Assembly: GCA_964465145.1 (NCBI GenBank)
Contig: CAYXJR010000118.1
Coordinates: 1-10,467, forward strand
Origin: JAUVKA01 sp964465145
GTDB lineage: Bacteria; Bacteroidota; Bacteroidia; Bacteroidales; UBA12481
Length of the DNA stretch: 10,467 nucleotides
Direction of reading: 5' to 3'
In this document: in pieces, positions 1-6,441 of the stretch
How the letters are laid out: each line of letters starts with the position of its first letter
How positions within the stretch are numbered: the first letter of the stretch is position 1
Made by a program: the position numbers and the translations under genes
Notes under the pieces: generated by a model
Database searches by the model: none
What the model saw: only the letters and a program-made list of their open reading frames with translations
What the model was told of the DNA's origin: nothing

Positions 1-46
1 ATGGCTTTATGTGTATGGCCTCATTACCACGGTTTTGATTTTATGG

Positions 47-781
47 TTAACGATCCCGCTTTACTTCCCCGCTGCCGGATACATGTGCATCAACATAAGG
101 ATTGCCGCGGTAATAAACACCTCCGCTTCCGGATATACTAACTTTCAGGCTTTCCTCCACATTGACGCGGGCATTCCCCGAACCGGAAATATGAATATCA
201 CCTTCATCTGTAACCAGGTCGAAAGCGTTAACACTGCCTGATCCCGAAATAGAACAATCGAGCATCCCTGTTACCCCGGCTAAATACATGTCGCCTGATC
301 CCGAAATACTGAGGTCCATCTCATCACTTTCCGAATCCAGATCAATTTTTCCCGATCCGGAAATCGATAATGAGATACGGTCAAGGCCAACAAAAGGTGT
401 TTCACCTGTTATCTCACCAGATCCGCTGAGGCCGATTTTAGTGAGCTCCGGCACAGTAATGTAAATCTTTACCGGTTTTGTGTGCCTCACCCAGTGGTTG
501 TACTTAATGGTCCAGATTCCATCTCTTACCCAATCGGTATCAAGGTTTTCAATGATGTTCTGCTGAGCCGTCATGGTCACTTCAAAAATATCACCCTGGC
601 TTATATATATGTCAGCAGCAATGGTTGATACAAAGCCGTCAAAATCATCTACACTTATTGTGGCCTGTACGATGTCGCCTTCTCCGTCTATACCTCCAAA
701 AAACCCGTCCTCACATGAAACCAGGAGAAAGGGAAGAATAGTTAAGACAGCTGCGAAATAATTTCTAACAATTGTTTTCAT
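47..781 (-). CDS. DUF2807 (head GIN domain) lipoprotein
   Basis: This 244-residue protein begins with a short signal peptide and a lipobox ending LVSC (Cys 23), so it should be a lipoprotein of the cell envelope. Residues about 38-238 match the pattern of the DUF2807 / putative auto-transporter adhesin head GIN domain: an N-terminal stretch (FDGFVSTIAADIYISQGD) followed by a right-handed beta-helix-like run with a repeated SGSG turn. I count seven SGSG turns at residues 119, 141, 160, 179, 199, 217 and 235, that is every 18-22 residues. The length is usual for the family. The molecular role of DUF2807 proteins is not established; adhesion is a name-based suggestion only. The start is the ATG just before MKTIV, directly ahead of the signal peptide. 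It lies 96 bases downstream of the STN-repeat gene on the same strand and could be read with it or separately; I saw no clear TAnnTTTG box in the gap. Confidence 0.88.
   Translation of the reverse strand: MKTIVRNYFAAVLTILPFLLVSCEDGFFGGIDGEGDIVQATISVDDFDGFVSTIAADIYISQGDIFEVTMTAQQNIIENLDTDWVRDGIWTIKYNHWVRHTKPVKIYITVPELTKIGLSGSGEITGETPFVGLDRISLSISGSGKIDLDSESDEMDLSISGSGDMYLAGVTGMLDCSISGSGSVNAFDLVTDEGDIHISGSGNARVNVEESLKVSISGSGGVYYRGNPYVDAHVSGSGEVKRDR
68..427 (-). repeat. SGSG-turn repeat region of the DUF2807 protein
   Basis: Seven SGSG motifs spaced 22, 19, 19, 20, 18 and 18 residues apart make the C-terminal half of the lipoprotein. On the DNA the turns appear on the plus strand as related words such as GATCCCGAAAT and GATCCGGAAAT. 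The spacing fits one turn per coil of a beta-solenoid, as seen in DUF2807 structures; the fold here is inferred from the family. Confidence 0.8.
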
Positions 782-854
782 TTTATTATCAGTTTTTATT
801 GGTTAAAATTCAATAGGATGACAGGGATAAATGGAAATACCCCTATCCGTGCAG

Positions 855-874
855 AAAAAAAATTGATTTTTTTT
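855..874 (-). terminator. Possible AT-only hairpin after the STN-repeat gene
   Basis: Directly after the stop codon of the STN-repeat gene the DNA holds a perfect inverted repeat of eight A, TTGA, eight T (as read on the plus strand). On the transcript this can form an eight-pair A-U stem ending in a U run. It has no G-C pairs, so it would be a weak intrinsic terminator, or simply a bent A-tract. The position, just past a stop and before the next gene, is the main reason to list it. Confidence 0.3.
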
Positions 875-877
875 GAA

Positions 878-2809
878 TTATAGCCGAATACCTACTGTTC
901 CACCTATCCACATAAGCAGTTCTGAGGATTGATTCGGTAAACCCTCCAAGGGGTAAGAAAACAAAAGCGATGGCCTGTTAAACTCTGAAGAAGTGACGCT
1001 TAGGTCACCAAATAAATTAAGACTTGGTCCTGCCGTAAGAGTCAAATACTTAAAAACTTTGAAATCAATCTTTGGAGAAAATCCAAGATGTAAATAAATA
1101 TTTTCTCCCGGCCTGGATTTATTTAACAAATAAGAGGAGGTGAAATCAAAGCTCATCTTCCATCTGTCAGAAAACCTCAGCTGTGATCCAACACCATACC
1201 CTGCCTTCAGCCATTCATCATTAACACCTGCAGTGAGGATATTATAAAATTTCCTCACCCCTGTTTTAAAAGAAATATTTGCGCGAAAGAATTCATCAGT
1301 GGTAAACTCCAAGGCGTAGTATCCCTTCCTTACAAAGCTTAAAAATCCAATTGGAATACCAGAGCTTACAGTATCACTTATATTGAATACCGATACCTGA
1401 TATCCATTAACTTCTTTAGCAAAATTCAAAAACCCTGATACTTGAATACCATTATTGGTGCCACTCACGATATTAGTAAATCCGCTTGCCTGGATTCCAC
1501 CCACGTTGTTGCAATAATTAGCAAAACCGGAAATTTGAGCTGCCTGAACATCTCCAAGAGCGACATTGGCAAATCCCGCTACCTGCGCAACCTTAACATT
1601 TTTCAGGCCCACATTAATAAAACCGGTTATCTGAACTACTTTAATATCTCCCAGGGCAATATTGGTAAAACCGGATATCTGGGCACCATCAACATTCTGC
1701 GATGTGAAATTGGCAAATCCGGAGATTTGAGTTCCATACATCGGGCCTCGAAGAGCATTGCTAAATCCGGCCAGCTGTACACCCCTTATAGTATCCATTA
1801 CCAGGTTGCTGAATCCAGCTGCCTGCAATCCATTGAAAGATCCACCATTGACATTGAAAAATCCTGCAGTCTGAACCCCATAGGTATCACCACCAACAAT
1901 ATTTCCGAACCCGCCTAATTGCACTCCTTTAACATCATTTCGATCAATATTTAGAAAACTACCCACTTCAAGTCCTCTGACCCCTTCGGCATAACCGGCA
2001 AAAACATTCACCGATATCCTATTGGTAATTAAACCTGTTACTAAACGATTGCTGCCAATAAAGGGAAGAAGCGAAATCTGAAACCATCTTTCTTCTATTA
2101 CCGAAATATTTTCAGATGCTGTTATGGCTTTCCCAGGAACCATCGCGGCAACCAATTTTCTCTGATGGATACTTGGAAGCGGCAAGCCTTTTAAAAAAGG
2201 CTCAACAGGCTGTTCCGGCTTGGGTACCAGTTTGATATTAATTAATGGCTGTTCACTGGGCCTGATTACTATTAAAGTATCATTATACCCGCTCTTACTG
2301 AAACTGACAACACGTTTTTCCTGATCAGCAGGAAGCTTAAGAGAATAATATCCTTCCTGATTGGTAGCAGAAACAAACATCCCTTCAATCTCATAAATGC
2401 TGGCCTGGGAAATAATCTCCCCGGTAATGGCATCATATATATAACCAGTTATGTTATATTCCATTTGGCGGTCGCTTTTCTGTAACTTTTTGTCATGGTC
2501 TGCCAGAAGAATAACATGGTTTCCCAGTACTTTATAACTGATCCCGGAACCCAGGAGATCTCCCAGAATATCCTCAACAGGTTGCTGAGAAGCTTCAACA
2601 TGAACCAGGCTGTCACCCTGGATAATCGCGGCATTATAGGAAAACTGAAAATCCCCTGCTTCTCCGATCTTAGGAAGTGCATATCGAAGCTCCATTTCAT
2701 TCAGACTGATACTGATCTCACGTTTTAAATGGTTGATTTGTTCCTGGCCCATGGCCGGCATAACAACAATCAGCATTAACAGCAAAGATTTGATCAAATG
2801 TTTATTCAT
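878..2809 (-). CDS. Secreted STN / carboxypeptidase-regulatory / surface-repeat barrel protein
   Basis: Taken from the ATG of MNKHLIK this is 643 residues. Residues 1-21 are a signal peptide (cleavage near PAMG-QEQ). Residues about 31-102 look like an STN (secretin and TonB N-terminus short) domain, and 118-190 like a carboxypeptidase-regulatory-like beta sandwich (NITGYIYDAITGEIISQASI, then GYYSLKLP). Residues 279-483 are thirteen units of 15-16 residues with the pattern GxQxxGFxN, resembling the LA_2272-type surface repeat. The last 150 residues alternate polar and hydrophobic positions and end in a strand (MWIGGTVGIRL), suggesting an outer-membrane barrel. The gene overlaps the end of the FecR gene by 8 bases, so the two are translated together. 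An in-frame ATG 18 bases upstream (MERVVI) is possible, but it precedes the signal peptide by extra charged residues. STN domains normally receive signals for FecR, so this is a candidate partner of the FecR protein; that link is inferred from context. Confidence 0.85.
   Translation of the reverse strand: MNKHLIKSLLLMLIVVMPAMGQEQINHLKREISISLNEMELRYALPKIGEAGDFQFSYNAAIIQGDSLVHVEASQQPVEDILGDLLGSGISYKVLGNHVILLADHDKKLQKSDRQMEYNITGYIYDAITGEIISQASIYEIEGMFVSATNQEGYYSLKLPADQEKRVVSFSKSGYNDTLIVIRPSEQPLINIKLVPKPEQPVEPFLKGLPLPSIHQRKLVAAMVPGKAITASENISVIEERWFQISLLPFIGSNRLVTGLITNRISVNVFAGYAEGVRGLEVGSFLNIDRNDVKGVQLGGFGNIVGGDTYGVQTAGFFNVNGGSFNGLQAAGFSNLVMDTIRGVQLAGFSNALRGPMYGTQISGFANFTSQNVDGAQISGFTNIALGDIKVVQITGFINVGLKNVKVAQVAGFANVALGDVQAAQISGFANYCNNVGGIQASGFTNIVSGTNNGIQVSGFLNFAKEVNGYQVSVFNISDTVSSGIPIGFLSFVRKGYYALEFTTDEFFRANISFKTGVRKFYNILTAGVNDEWLKAGYGVGSQLRFSDRWKMSFDFTSSYLLNKSRPGENIYLHLGFSPKIDFKVFKYLTLTAGPSLNLFGDLSVTSSEFNRPSLLFSYPLEGLPNQSSELLMWIGGTVGIRL
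1361..1975 (-). repeat. Thirteen-unit GxQxxGFxN coding repeat
   Basis: Inside the STN-repeat gene, thirteen consecutive units begin with G-[VLIAT]-Q-x-x-G-F-x-N. The first nine are exactly 16 residues (48 bases) long; the later ones are 15 or 16. The units have diverged at DNA level but keep Q, GF and N. A strict short period with small, aromatic and Asn positions suggests a beta-solenoid or a ladder of surface hairpins. It causes a long open frame on the opposite strand. Confidence 0.85.
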
Positions 2810-3848
2810 TATCACAACCCTTTCCACTGATTACAAATTTACCCTCTTCCTTTACAATACTGAGATCAAATGAAATAGCGATGACAGCAAGGATCTGTTC
2901 ATCGGTTTCATTGTTAAAAGTCGCCGATAGCAAGCAAGCCAGAATATTTTCATTTTTTATCTCAATCTGAGACTTGTAATGTTTCTTCAACAAGTCAAAA
3001 ACCAGTGAAAGCTTTGTTTCTTCAAAGATCAACTTTCTGTTTGCCCAGAACAGATCGTCAGGTTTTAGATCATCTCCAGATAAAACTTCTCCATCTGGAT
3101 ATCTGATTATCCCCCTCTCACCGGCCTTAAGAATGACCTTCATAGATTCTCCCCCGGAATTGTTATGGCCAGTGAGTTCTACTCTCCCTTCTTCAACAAA
3201 CACCTCGAGATTCGAGGATGGGTAGGCCTTAACCTGGAAGGAGGTACCGAGTACACGTATCTGCCCTAATCCGGCTTCAACCACAAATGGTTTTGTACTA
3301 TCGGAGGCAACATCAAAGAAAGCCTCCCCTGCCAACTCTACCCTCCTTTTCTTTTTATCAAATCCTGAAGCAATCTTTAAAGTAGAATTTTTGTTTAAAA
3401 AGATTGCAGATCCATCGGTAAGGGTATCTCGAAGAACCTCTTCCTGGCTTGCCAGCCTGACCAGAGTTCGATCGGTACGGAATTGCAGATTCCGGATCAT
3501 GGTTACTGACACCAGGGTCAGGATGACTACAGCTGCAGCAGCTGAAATAATTCTTAATATCCTACGGTTATTCCTCCTGGTTCTTGAAACGGATAGAGCT
3601 TCTCTGGAGGATTCCGTTTCCAACCTTTGTGAAAAACTATTCCATACATCGTCAACATCAATCTGCCTAGGGAAATTGTCTACTCTTCCCGTTTCAAGCC
3701 AGGTTTTATTGAGCGCATCGAAAACACGGCGATTCTCCTGAGACTCATTAAGCCAAGCCTCAACTTCATGACGCCCGGCCTCTGAAATCTCATCGAGAAT
3801 ATACAGCACCAGTTTCCTTTGATCTATATCGTTTTGATCCTTTTTCAT
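2802..3848 (-). CDS. FecR-family anti-sigma factor
   Basis: A 348-residue inner-membrane regulator. The N-terminal 80 residues are cytoplasmic and helical (KLVLYILDEISEAGRHEVEAW), the part that binds the sigma factor in FecR proteins. Residues about 97-118 are one membrane helix (ILRIISAAAAVVILTLVSV) after a basic RRNNRR stretch. Residues about 130-235 are the periplasmic FecR domain, with DGSAIFLNKNSTLKI, LAGEAFFDV and VLGTSFQVKAY. Residues about 272-342 match the DUF4974 domain that follows FecR in Bacteroidota (LIFEETKLSLVFDLLKKHY). The length is typical. The gene starts 36 bases after the sigma factor gene and overlaps the STN-repeat gene by 8 bases. It is expected to hold the sigma factor inactive until a periplasmic STN domain signals; which signal is unknown. 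The ATG start has a GAGGCGG run just ahead. Confidence 0.95.
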   Translation of the reverse strand: MKKDQNDIDQRKLVLYILDEISEAGRHEVEAWLNESQENRRVFDALNKTWLETGRVDNFPRQIDVDDVWNSFSQRLETESSREALSVSRTRRNNRRILRIISAAAAVVILTLVSVTMIRNLQFRTDRTLVRLASQEEVLRDTLTDGSAIFLNKNSTLKIASGFDKKKRRVELAGEAFFDVASDSTKPFVVEAGLGQIRVLGTSFQVKAYPSSNLEVFVEEGRVELTGHNNSGGESMKVILKAGERGIIRYPDGEVLSGDDLKPDDLFWANRKLIFEETKLSLVFDLLKKHYKSQIEIKNENILACLLSATFNNETDEQILAVIAISFDLSIVKEEGKFVISGKGCDNE

Positions 3849-3884
3849 TCCGCCTCTATGGATATGACAGTTATTAGACCATTT

Positions 3885-4460
3885 TCACTTTCCGTTTCTC
3901 AAAAAAATTAACAACAAAATTAATGGGAGATACTCTTTAAGATGTTCCCTTAAAAAACTCAAGGCCTGATACATCTGATTTTTAACTGTTTTAATGGAAA
4001 TCCCAAGCTCTTCTGCTATCTCCCGGTATTTGAGCCCTTCAAACCTGCTCATCATAAATATTTTTCGGCGCTCGGAAGGTAACAGATCAATTGACTCCTT
4101 GATTTTTTGCTCAAGCTCATTAACTATCGCCTGATCAATGATGATAAGCGGATCATCTGCATACCCTTTAGAGGCACTTTCTTTATACCCATCCTGAACC
4201 TTGTAATGCTCAATCACATTCATGCACCCATTGCGTACGGCCCGAAATAAATAGGATTTTACTGAGGTGTCTATTTTTACCAATTCCCGGTTTCTCCAAA
4301 GTTTGTAAAACACATCCTGCACCGTATCCTCCGAGGTATCAGCATCTTTGAGAAAAAGATATGCATAGGCGCATAGGTTCCTGTAATTCAATTTAAAGAG
4401 CATTTCAAAATCCTTGATCTTGCCAGTTGCATCAATATCTTTTTCCAGGATTGCTTCCAC
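3885..4460 (-). CDS. ECF RNA polymerase sigma factor, FecI-like (Bacteroidota type)
   Basis: From the chosen GTG start the protein has 191 residues. Residues about 22-89 form sigma region 2 (LFKLNYRNLCAYAYLFLKD, EDTVQDVFYKLW, SYLFRAVRNGCMNVI). Residues about 117-174 form region 4 with the helix-turn-helix YREIAEELGISIKTVKNQMYQAL, preceded by LPSERRKIFMMSRFEG. The end is a hydrophobic tail (LPLILLLIFL), common in this subfamily. It should direct RNA polymerase to a small set of promoters, usually including surface-protein genes, under control of the FecR protein encoded 36 bases downstream. Start choice: an ATG at 4493 would overlap the CoA-binding gene by 20 bases and has no good ribosome site, whereas GGGAGGAG sits immediately before two GTG codons (4463 and 4460). 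I prefer 4460, with 4463 as the near alternative; 4493 remains possible. Confidence 0.93.
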   Translation of the reverse strand: MEAILEKDIDATGKIKDFEMLFKLNYRNLCAYAYLFLKDADTSEDTVQDVFYKLWRNRELVKIDTSVKSYLFRAVRNGCMNVIEHYKVQDGYKESASKGYADDPLIIIDQAIVNELEQKIKESIDLLPSERRKIFMMSRFEGLKYREIAEELGISIKTVKNQMYQALSFLREHLKEYLPLILLLIFLRNGK

Positions 4461-4465
4461 CACAG

Positions 4466-4473
4466 CTCCTCCC
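4466..4473 (-). promoter_or_regulatory. Strong Shine-Dalgarno site deciding the sigma factor start
   Basis: Read on the minus strand this is GGGAGGAG, placed directly after the TAA stop of the CoA-binding gene and 2-5 bases ahead of tandem GTG codons. Strong anti-SD complementarity is unusual in Bacteroidota, where ribosome sites are often weak. It argues for a GTG start and for translational coupling with the gene upstream. Confidence 0.6.
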
Positions 4474-4923
4474 TTATCTTGGCATTCTACCAAAGAATTT
4501 CTTAATGCTTCCGTGAAATTTATGGATACTATGAGGTTTATAGTGCATCAAAATACATTGCTTGCTGATAAGATTGATATCCGTATCCTTAACCACTGCG
4601 AGTGCTTCAGGTGTTTCAGACATCTGTTGTATCCAAATATGTTTAATGCCCTTATCCTTAGCTGATTTAACCACTGCTGCCGTTTGGTCTTTGTTAGTCA
4701 TAATCAGCAATGCTTTAATTTCATCTGGCAATTCCTCAACTGATTGATAAACCTTTACCCCATCAATGTCATCGGCTTTGGGGTTTATGGGAACCAGATT
4801 CAGATCCTTTCCCCTAAGTTCTTTAAAAGCGGTGAATCCAAATTTCTTTGGATTTCTTGAAACACCTGCCATAGCAATAGGATTATTCGCCAGGAAATCG
4901 GTAATTTGCTGTTGGGTAACCAT
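4474..4923 (-). CDS. CoA-binding domain protein (CoA_binding_2 family)
   Basis: A 149-residue soluble protein with a single Rossmann-like CoA-binding fold. Visible marks are the nucleotide-binding start IAMAGVSRNPKKFG (residues about 16-29), the strand-turn LVPINPKADDIDGVKVYQSVEELP (43-66), the second half ALLIMTNKDQTAAVVKSAKDKGIKHIWIQQMSETPEAL (71-108), and a CILMH motif (about 123-127), as in YccU-like proteins. It lacks the ATP-grasp part of acyl-CoA synthetases, so it probably binds an acyl-CoA or CoA without a known reaction. It ends 13 bases before the sigma factor gene on the same strand and may share its transcript. The basic tail (SIHKFHGSIKKFFGRMPR) resembles that of Bacteroidota relatives. 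A loose box TATCTTTA lies upstream at 4945-4952 but is a poor promoter match. Confidence 0.9.
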   Translation of the reverse strand: MVTQQQITDFLANNPIAMAGVSRNPKKFGFTAFKELRGKDLNLVPINPKADDIDGVKVYQSVEELPDEIKALLIMTNKDQTAAVVKSAKDKGIKHIWIQQMSETPEALAVVKDTDINLISKQCILMHYKPHSIHKFHGSIKKFFGRMPR

Positions 4924-5011
4924 AACATGTTTGGTTTAGATTGCTAAAGATAATGATCCCATTTGAGTATGTGTTACAATGGTAAAATAATTTCAATAAT
5001 AGGAGATAAAC

Positions 5012-5119
5012 ATGGCTTACAACGAATTTCTTGCCGACCGGATCAGTCAGATGTTAGATGATAAAGCAGGAAGGTTTATTGGTTTGAAACTTTATATGTC
5101 AATGCTGGTATTCGGATAG
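5012..5119 (+). pseudogene. Truncated N-terminus of a TfoX-like protein (gene remnant)
   Basis: An ATG with a good ribosome site (AGGAG, 6 bases ahead) opens a 35-residue frame starting MAYNEFLADRISQML. This beginning matches what I know of TfoX N-terminal-domain proteins of about 110 residues, which start MAYxExLADRI. The matching part stops after about 18 residues; the conserved core with its FGG and DDKM region is missing and the frame ends at a TAG. From about 5068 a different frame reads KVYWFETLYVNAGIRIGRIFF up to a stop at 5136, which looks like the last strand of an outer-membrane protein. I read it as a scar left by deletion between two former genes. A functional 35-residue peptide cannot be ruled out. 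Confidence 0.45.
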
Positions 5120-5186
5120 GAAGGATATTCTTCTAAATCAATTAAATTGTCTAAAAAAAAGGAGTTAGGAATTCTTAATGAATTGG

Positions 5187-6374
5187 TCAATTATCCTCAA
5201 CACATCGTACCGACAAGCCATTTCGCAGATCATGGCGATCCCGGTCGACCCAATACACATTTCCACCGAAGCCGCGGCTCCAGGCAAAAACTTCACTACT
5301 CCCGGTTGATGTCCACATGGTTGCGCGGTTGCCGTAACTATCAAATTCGCCCGAATCAAAACGGACCCCAACCGGAAGAATATTGAATTGGCTACTATTA
5401 TCACCATTCCCATTATTATTCCAGCCGTATTTTGATTTCATTTTTCTGCCTACCTCTCCGTCCAATCGACCGCCATCGCTATATGTATCAAAAAAGCTCA
5501 TACCCAGGAAAAGTTCCAATGTCTGCCATTCCTGATCACTCGGCAAATGCCAGCCATCCGGACAAGCAGACAAGGCAGCCTTCCAATTATATAATGCTCC
5601 ATAATCGGAGTAACTGGAAGAAGACCTGGCCTCTGACAATTCACTTCCGTTGTACCCGAATATATAATAAAAAACCTCATCGTAGGAACCATAGGCGGGC
5701 CCATCAACAGATGGCAACCAGGCCAGATTCTCAATCATCCATGTTTGGGTGCCAATCAAAAGGGCCTTGTACACGTGCCCATCCCTATCATCAACAAAAT
5801 CAAAAGGTTCAGGAAGGTAAATATACAATACATATTCAGCATCGGTCAGAATAATTAACTCCTGAAAAATTACGATTCCCTCTGATTTTACTATAAGAAT
5901 TCTTTCTCCCCGTGGCACAAAGGGTAGTTGAAAATTACCCTTGCTATCGGATTCTGTACTTAGTTGGCTTTCAGAACCATCTGGATTCAATATAAATATT
6001 TGTACACCAACCTGCGGATTTCCAGTATGATTGCCCCTTACTATTCCTAACACGAGGCTGGTATATTCTGCAGAGGTCATGTAAATATTTAATGAGGTGC
6101 TTCCCTGTACAATTTTAACTTCAGAAACAAAGGGATCAAATCCATCCTTTTCAGCCCTTAGGTAATATCGCCCCAATGGCCCTCTCAGAGTGTATTTTCC
6201 TGTTTGATCCGTAGTTGATTTATGAACATCCATTTGCAGGCTAACATCTGGTACAGGTATAGTGGAACCGGCATAGTAGATACTACCGGTAAGTTCACCT
6301 GTCAGGAGGTCTTTCTCACAACTCCAAACCATACAGGATAAAGCAATGACAAATATAATGAGTAGTCTTTTCAC
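5187..6374 (-). CDS. FISUMP-domain lipoprotein with two regulatory-like beta-sandwich domains
   Basis: From the GTG at 6374 this is 395 residues. The signal peptide VKRLLIIFVIALSCMVWSC ends in a lipobox with Cys 19. Residues about 28-98 and 106-186 are two carboxypeptidase-regulatory-like sandwiches (TTDQTGKYTLRGPLGRYYLRAEKDGF; ESDSKGNFQLPFVPRG). Residues about 195-393 are a FISUMP domain (Fibrobacter succinogenes major paralogous domain, TIGR02145), seen in DRDGHVYKALLIGTQTWMIENL, YGALYNWKAAL, CPDGWHLPSDQEWQTLE, LPVGVRFDSG and the final NGLSVRCVED. The fold is related to C-type lectin/formylglycine-enzyme folds, so binding to a surface ligand is likely, but no role is known. A longer frame back to a GTG at 6428 is rejected because a TATATTTG promoter box lies between the two starts and the signal peptide begins at 6374. 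The gene follows the Calx-beta-like lipoprotein by 67 bases. Confidence 0.9.
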   Translation of the reverse strand: MKRLLIIFVIALSCMVWSCEKDLLTGELTGSIYYAGSTIPVPDVSLQMDVHKSTTDQTGKYTLRGPLGRYYLRAEKDGFDPFVSEVKIVQGSTSLNIYMTSAEYTSLVLGIVRGNHTGNPQVGVQIFILNPDGSESQLSTESDSKGNFQLPFVPRGERILIVKSEGIVIFQELIILTDAEYVLYIYLPEPFDFVDDRDGHVYKALLIGTQTWMIENLAWLPSVDGPAYGSYDEVFYYIFGYNGSELSEARSSSSYSDYGALYNWKAALSACPDGWHLPSDQEWQTLELFLGMSFFDTYSDGGRLDGEVGRKMKSKYGWNNNGNGDNSSQFNILPVGVRFDSGEFDSYGNRATMWTSTGSSEVFAWSRGFGGNVYWVDRDRHDLRNGLSVRCVEDN

Positions 6375-6389
6375 ATTAATCACCCAGAA

Positions 6390-6420
6390 CAAATATACTG
6401 AATTATAAGGAGATATAAAA
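6390..6420 (-). promoter_or_regulatory. Promoter of the FISUMP lipoprotein gene
   Basis: On the minus strand TATATTTG (6397-6390) matches the Bacteroidota -7 consensus TAnnTTTG. A TTTT run lies 19 bases upstream (6420-6417), a weak fit to the -33 TTTG element. Transcription would begin about 5 bases past the box, giving a leader near 10 bases before the GTG at 6374. Confidence 0.55.
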
Positions 6421-6441
6421 GAGGGCACTATGAGTAACCCA

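Noticed and set aside
11..241. 76-codon plus-strand frame at the left edge
   Set aside because: Antisense to the SGSG repeats of the DUF2807 lipoprotein; no supporting signal.
1442..1918. 158-codon open frame on the plus strand with regular internal repeats (GKSGYL-like)
   Set aside because: It is exactly antisense to the 48-base coding repeats of the STN-repeat gene; the periodicity of the real gene keeps this frame open. No ribosome site or signal supports it.
4945..4952. TATCTTTA box upstream of the CoA-binding gene
   Set aside because: It lacks the final G of TAnnTTTG and has no -33 element at the right distance, so it is too weak to list as a promoter.
5140..5186. Possible terminator for the FISUMP gene
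   Set aside because: There is an inverted repeat AATTC-TTAAT-GAATT and, nine bases further, a run of eight T on the minus strand, but the stem has only five AT-rich pairs and does not abut the T run.
5432..5854. 140-codon plus-strand open frame opposite the FISUMP gene
   Set aside because: Its composition is basic and low in hydrophobic residues, without any recognisable motif, while the minus strand carries a clear FISUMP domain over the same bases.
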